This document shows, piece after piece, positions 32,667 to 35,006 of a stretch of DNA of 35,006 bases (its first letter is position 1; each line of letters opens with the position of its first letter). Made by a program: the position numbers and the translations under genes. This DNA is from a virus. The stretch lies in IMG/VR virus record IMGVR_UViG_3300035204_002189, positions 1-35,006 of that record, one strand, 5' to 3'. Under the pieces are notes generated by a model. It was not told the DNA's origin. It made no database searches and saw nothing but the letters and a program-made list of their open reading frames with translations.

Positions 32667-34118
32667 TTAGGTGGCTGCTGGGATAACTCTAGCAACACTA
32701 CGGCTGTTTAGGGTAAACAAACTGGGCTTGGCAACATTTATATCTATTTGATTTGGTGTGCCTCGTAGGCGCCCCGTTCCTGTAAATTGATAAATTGTCC
32801 AATCGGCATCTTTACCAGTTTTCGCCGGGCCGGCGTCTTCCCATGGAGGCGCCACTCTATTTGGGCCTTCAATAAAGTTTCTCCTAGACTGCACTGGGTA
32901 TCGAGGTTGCCATAAAGGATATTGAAGAAACTCATCTTTTTTGGCAGCAGGGAGGCTGTTAACGGCTACTATGTTTCTCATAAAATTAGATCCCACATAA
33001 ATTATAGGTGGCCCCGGGGAGGCATCCTTGATCCTGGACAGGAAATGTAACATCCAGTCAGCCATTTGTGGCCGCGTGAGGTGTGTAGCGTCTTTCTCCA
33101 TATCTAAAACCAGCGGCAAGGTCGGGGTGGGCAGACTTTCAATTGTTGATAAGAAAAAAGCAACTTCGCCTTCTGCATCAACCATGGGATCGCGAGAGCC
33201 CAAATCGGGGCGTGCGAAATGATAATAGCTAAATCTTACATTGTTTGAAACTAATTGGGCAGCATGGCCTTCGACACTCGCGTCCATCAGAGTAGCTCCC
33301 TCTGTTGCTTTTATGATAGCCCACCGGATTCCTTCTTCTTTTAGGATATCCCAATTTAAAGTTTCAGGAGGTTGGTAATTGGAAACATCAACACCGGGAA
33401 GGCGAGTGGCGCGCACCGTGGGAGAGAAAACTGTAATTTCTTCGGGGGTTGTTGCGGCGTGTGATGTGGCGCGGGCCGGATTGTAGCCTGCGACGAATCG
33501 ATTCCCTAGGGCGAGCGCTGCCCCCAGCGGAGTACCAAAAAATTGTGATGGATCAGGTTCAACAACAATTGGTTCTAAGTTATTTCTTACTGACACCCCT
33601 AAAACTTTCGCTCCGTTATAAGAGTTTTGATATGGTAAATAAACTTTAACAATGTCACCGACGCCTACGGGTCCAAATTCGGCCGCGGGGTGTTCGGAAA
33701 TTGCTCTACCTTTACTTGAAATAATTTTTGCTCTAGTATTTGGATCACTAACAGAATCAGAATCCGGTATAAAAGAGTCTAGCTCCATCTGCAAGAAAAA
33801 AAGAAAATATTCCGGTATTATTCGTGTTGACTCTTCGCCGGGAATTTCTGGCATTGTCGTGTTTGAATTAGCGTGCAGCTCCGGGTAAAGATTGGCTGCA
33901 GGTATACCGGGTTGTACAGCTAAGACTTCTGCCTCGAAGATGTTCCCCTGTCTTTCTAAGGAGTCCCGGGTATATCGAGTTGCGATAGTCGCCAAAGTGT
34001 CTCTTACCGCCGAATTACCTCTACCCTGGCGTGGGTCGATGAACCGAGTACGGATCTCCGATGACCGAAAGTCGTTCAAAGATCCGAAAAAGGTTGATGG
34101 TCTTTTAGGCAACGGCAT
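32667..34118 (-). CDS. Virion-associated muramidase with GH25 domain on a shared N-terminal anchor
   Basis: Residues 1-192 are the module shared with the M15 protein. Residues ~240-470 are a GH25 (Chalaropsis-type) lysozyme. PGVDVSNYQ has Asp at 244, AIIKATEG follows, then YYHFARP at 298, PLVLDMEKD with the catalytic Asp339/Glu341 pair, an IIYVGSNFM strand and the closing WTIYQFTGTG and QIDINV. GH25 enzymes split the glycan strand of peptidoglycan between MurNAc and GlcNAc. All expected catalytic residues are visible, so it is probably active. No signal peptide exists; the shared anchor and baseplate context indicate a virion component, not a classical endolysin, though a lysis role cannot be excluded. 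AGGAGA at 34130-34125 lies six bases before the ATG. Confidence 0.88.
   Translation of the reverse strand: MPLPKRPSTFFGSLNDFRSSEIRTRFIDPRQGRGNSAVRDTLATIATRYTRDSLERQGNIFEAEVLAVQPGIPAANLYPELHANSNTTMPEIPGEESTRIIPEYFLFFLQMELDSFIPDSDSVSDPNTRAKIISSKGRAISEHPAAEFGPVGVGDIVKVYLPYQNSYNGAKVLGVSVRNNLEPIVVEPDPSQFFGTPLGAALALGNRFVAGYNPARATSHAATTPEEITVFSPTVRATRLPGVDVSNYQPPETLNWDILKEEGIRWAIIKATEGATLMDASVEGHAAQLVSNNVRFSYYHFARPDLGSRDPMVDAEGEVAFFLSTIESLPTPTLPLVLDMEKDATHLTRPQMADWMLHFLSRIKDASPGPPIIYVGSNFMRNIVAVNSLPAAKKDEFLQYPLWQPRYPVQSRRNFIEGPNRVAPPWEDAGPAKTGKDADWTIYQFTGTGRLRGTPNQIDINVAKPSLFTLNSRSVARVIPAAT
33543..34118 (-). repeat. Duplicated anchor module, copy 1 (muramidase gene)
   Basis: This is the first copy, in transcription order, of the ~192-residue module. 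Its conserved part includes FEAEVLAVQPG, IPEYFLFFL and GDIVKVYLPYQNSYNGAKVL. The last phrase recalls an OB-fold strand pair as in gp5-type hubs; that comparison is tentative. Confidence 0.85.
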
Positions 34119-34131
34119 TAATTATCTCCTA

Positions 34132-34146
34132 TAAACTAAATAGTTT
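34132..34146 (-). promoter_or_regulatory. AT-rich motif with small palindrome before the muramidase gene
   Basis: AAACTAAATAGTTT (34133-34146) is a perfect 14-bp inverted repeat with a two-base centre. The sequence TAAACTAAATAGTT differs in one base from the motif at 3480-3493. It lies between the sigma gene stop and the muramidase ribosome-binding site, so it could be a late promoter element, an operator or a processing signal. Confidence 0.3.
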
Positions 34147-34150
34147 CTAC

Positions 34151-34882
34151 CTAAATTTCACCGTTGTCCCACTCATTTCTTACAACACGATACTTTTTGC
34201 GTATCTTTGTGAGAGAATTTGTTATTTGCTTGGTATTTAATCCAGTTATTTCACGCAGATAAACATAAATCGCTTTTTTATTGAATATTTCTATATCATC
34301 GGATGTCTCAAACAATACTTTTATTGCTTTTAAAACTTTTTGATCATTTTCTTTCTCGGAAGAAGCCTGCCACCATTCTATTTCTTCAAATAGAAAACTA
34401 AAGAACTGTTTTTTCTCTACCTCTTCCAAATAAGTGTTCTCATAAACTAGCTGTGTTTCTATTATAGAAGAGGATAGGCCGTCATAATCTACTTCTTTTT
34501 TGAGTTTCTTTTTGTTCTTCTTGGTCTCGGCAATAAACCAGTTTTTCGTGATGACCGAAAAATAAGTGAATGCTTTGTGTCCTTTATCGGGATCGAACTT
34601 GTTCAGGATCGTAACAAGAAATACTTTGCAGTCTTCTTTTAGAACTTCTGAATTGGGAAGATTATTGAACTTATAGGTGTATACAATCTTATTAACCATT
34701 TCATTGAAAGCGGGTTGAATAAGGGAAGCGTAAAGTTCCTGTCGTGTATCGCGGTTATCAGTTCTGCAGTATTTAAGGATTGCGTCCTCGTGTACCTGCG
34801 AAAAATAAATGTTTTTTCTCTTCGGGTACTTGCTGCGCCGCCTCCTCCGCTTCTTCTTCGGTGTCGTAGTCGTCAAGTTCAT
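34151..34882 (-). CDS. Late-transcription sigma factor, T4 gp55-like
   Basis: The 243-residue protein has a very basic N-terminus (PKKKRRRRRSKYPKRKNIYF), then helices (QVHEDAILKYC). A sigma region-2-like segment follows at residues 96-118 (KFDPDKGHKAFTYFSVITKN, WFI), which I recall as the signature of gp55-type sigma factors in marine myoviruses. A lysine-rich stretch and a possible C-terminal helix-turn-helix (YLREITGLNTKQITNSLTKI) complete it. T4 gp55 has 185 residues. These factors redirect host RNA polymerase to late promoters, usually with a sliding clamp and a co-activator, neither of which lies here. The ATG at 34882 follows AGGAAGGAGAAG, a strong purine-rich site inside the upstream gene, which it overlaps by 110 nt. 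No later Met lies before the conserved part. Confidence 0.85.
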   Translation of the reverse strand: MNLTTTTPKKKRRRRRSKYPKRKNIYFSQVHEDAILKYCRTDNRDTRQELYASLIQPAFNEMVNKIVYTYKFNNLPNSEVLKEDCKVFLVTILNKFDPDKGHKAFTYFSVITKNWFIAETKKNKKKLKKEVDYDGLSSSIIETQLVYENTYLEEVEKKQFFSFLFEEIEWWQASSEKENDQKVLKAIKVLFETSDDIEIFNKKAIYVYLREITGLNTKQITNSLTKIRKKYRVVRNEWDNGEI

Positions 34883-35006
34883 CTTCTCCTTCCTCTTCCT
34901 GTTCTTCCATTTCTTCGAGAACAGAAAATAATGTTGTAAAATTGGAAACCCGATCAGAAACTTCTCTTGAGTGCATCAATAAAGCTTTGAGGGTCTCATC
35001 CCCATA
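34773..35006 (-). CDS. C-terminal end of an unidentified acidic protein (cut by window edge)
   Basis: The frame is open from the right edge and gives at least 77 residues: YGDETLKALLMHSREVSDRV, a helical portion (TTLFSVLEEMEEQEEE), then an extremely acidic stretch (GEDELDDYDTEEEAEEAA) and a last part ending FAGTRGRNP. The last 110 nt overlap the sigma gene in another frame. That the frame runs off the edge without a stop and is rich in acidic residues supports a real gene end, but the N-terminus is not visible and no family is recognised. The overlapping acidic codons also supply the ribosome-binding site of the sigma gene. Confidence 0.55.
   Translation of the reverse strand, partial: YGDETLKALLMHSREVSDRVSNFTTLFSVLEEMEEQEEEGEDELDDYDTEEEAEEAAQQVPEEKKHLFFAGTRGRNP

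Noticed and set aside
1-35006. tRNA genes, CRISPR arrays, insertion sequences, integrase/attachment sites, diversity-generating retroelement
   Set aside because: None was recognised by reading. The direct repeats found are gene duplications or in-frame coding repeats, and no reverse transcriptase, transposase or integrase motif is present.

Overview
The window is a block of virion-structure genes from a contractile-tailed double-stranded DNA phage (myovirus type). Every supported gene lies on the minus strand, so transcription runs from right (35006) to left (1). Coding density is almost complete: neighbours overlap by 1-17 bases, abut, or are a few bases apart, and the largest gap is 60 bp (3466-3525). 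The phage assignment rests on a T4 gp55-like late sigma factor, a gp25-like and a gp6-like baseplate wedge protein, and several very large structural proteins. From memory, the overall style resembles uncultured marine and aquatic myovirus contigs; no search could be run. The host cannot be named beyond a bacterium with peptidoglycan.

In transcription order: (1) the 3' end of an acidic protein runs in from the right edge and overlaps the late sigma gene by 110 nt. (2) Two paralogous virion proteins follow. They share a ~192-residue N-terminal module, but one ends in a GH25 muramidase domain and the other in an M15 peptidase domain. (3) A baseplate section contains a small helical protein, a spike-like protein with an HxH motif, a 1889-residue protein with a coiled coil and a long hydrophobic stretch, then gp25-like and gp6-like wedge proteins. 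(4) The adhesin and tail-periphery section contains a 471-residue beta-rich protein (DNRLRE-like), a giant 3226-residue protein with laminin-G-like domains, a 337-residue protein, and two ~1050-residue proteins of unknown role. (5) Three smaller proteins (318, 340 and 382 residues) close the series; the last two are paralogs. (6) A RuvC-like nuclease gene begins at 281 and leaves the window at the left edge.

The genes probably act together as one late module. The sigma factor heads the run and would direct host RNA polymerase to late genes. The downstream products build the baseplate, its cell-wall-cutting tip and its receptor-binding periphery.

Features that stand out are the swapped catalytic domains on a common anchor, Arg/Ala-rich tails related between different structural genes, an overlap that reads acidic in one frame and basic in the other, and a few palindromes or repeated AT-rich motifs at gene junctions. 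No tRNA, CRISPR array, insertion sequence, integrase or reverse transcriptase was seen.
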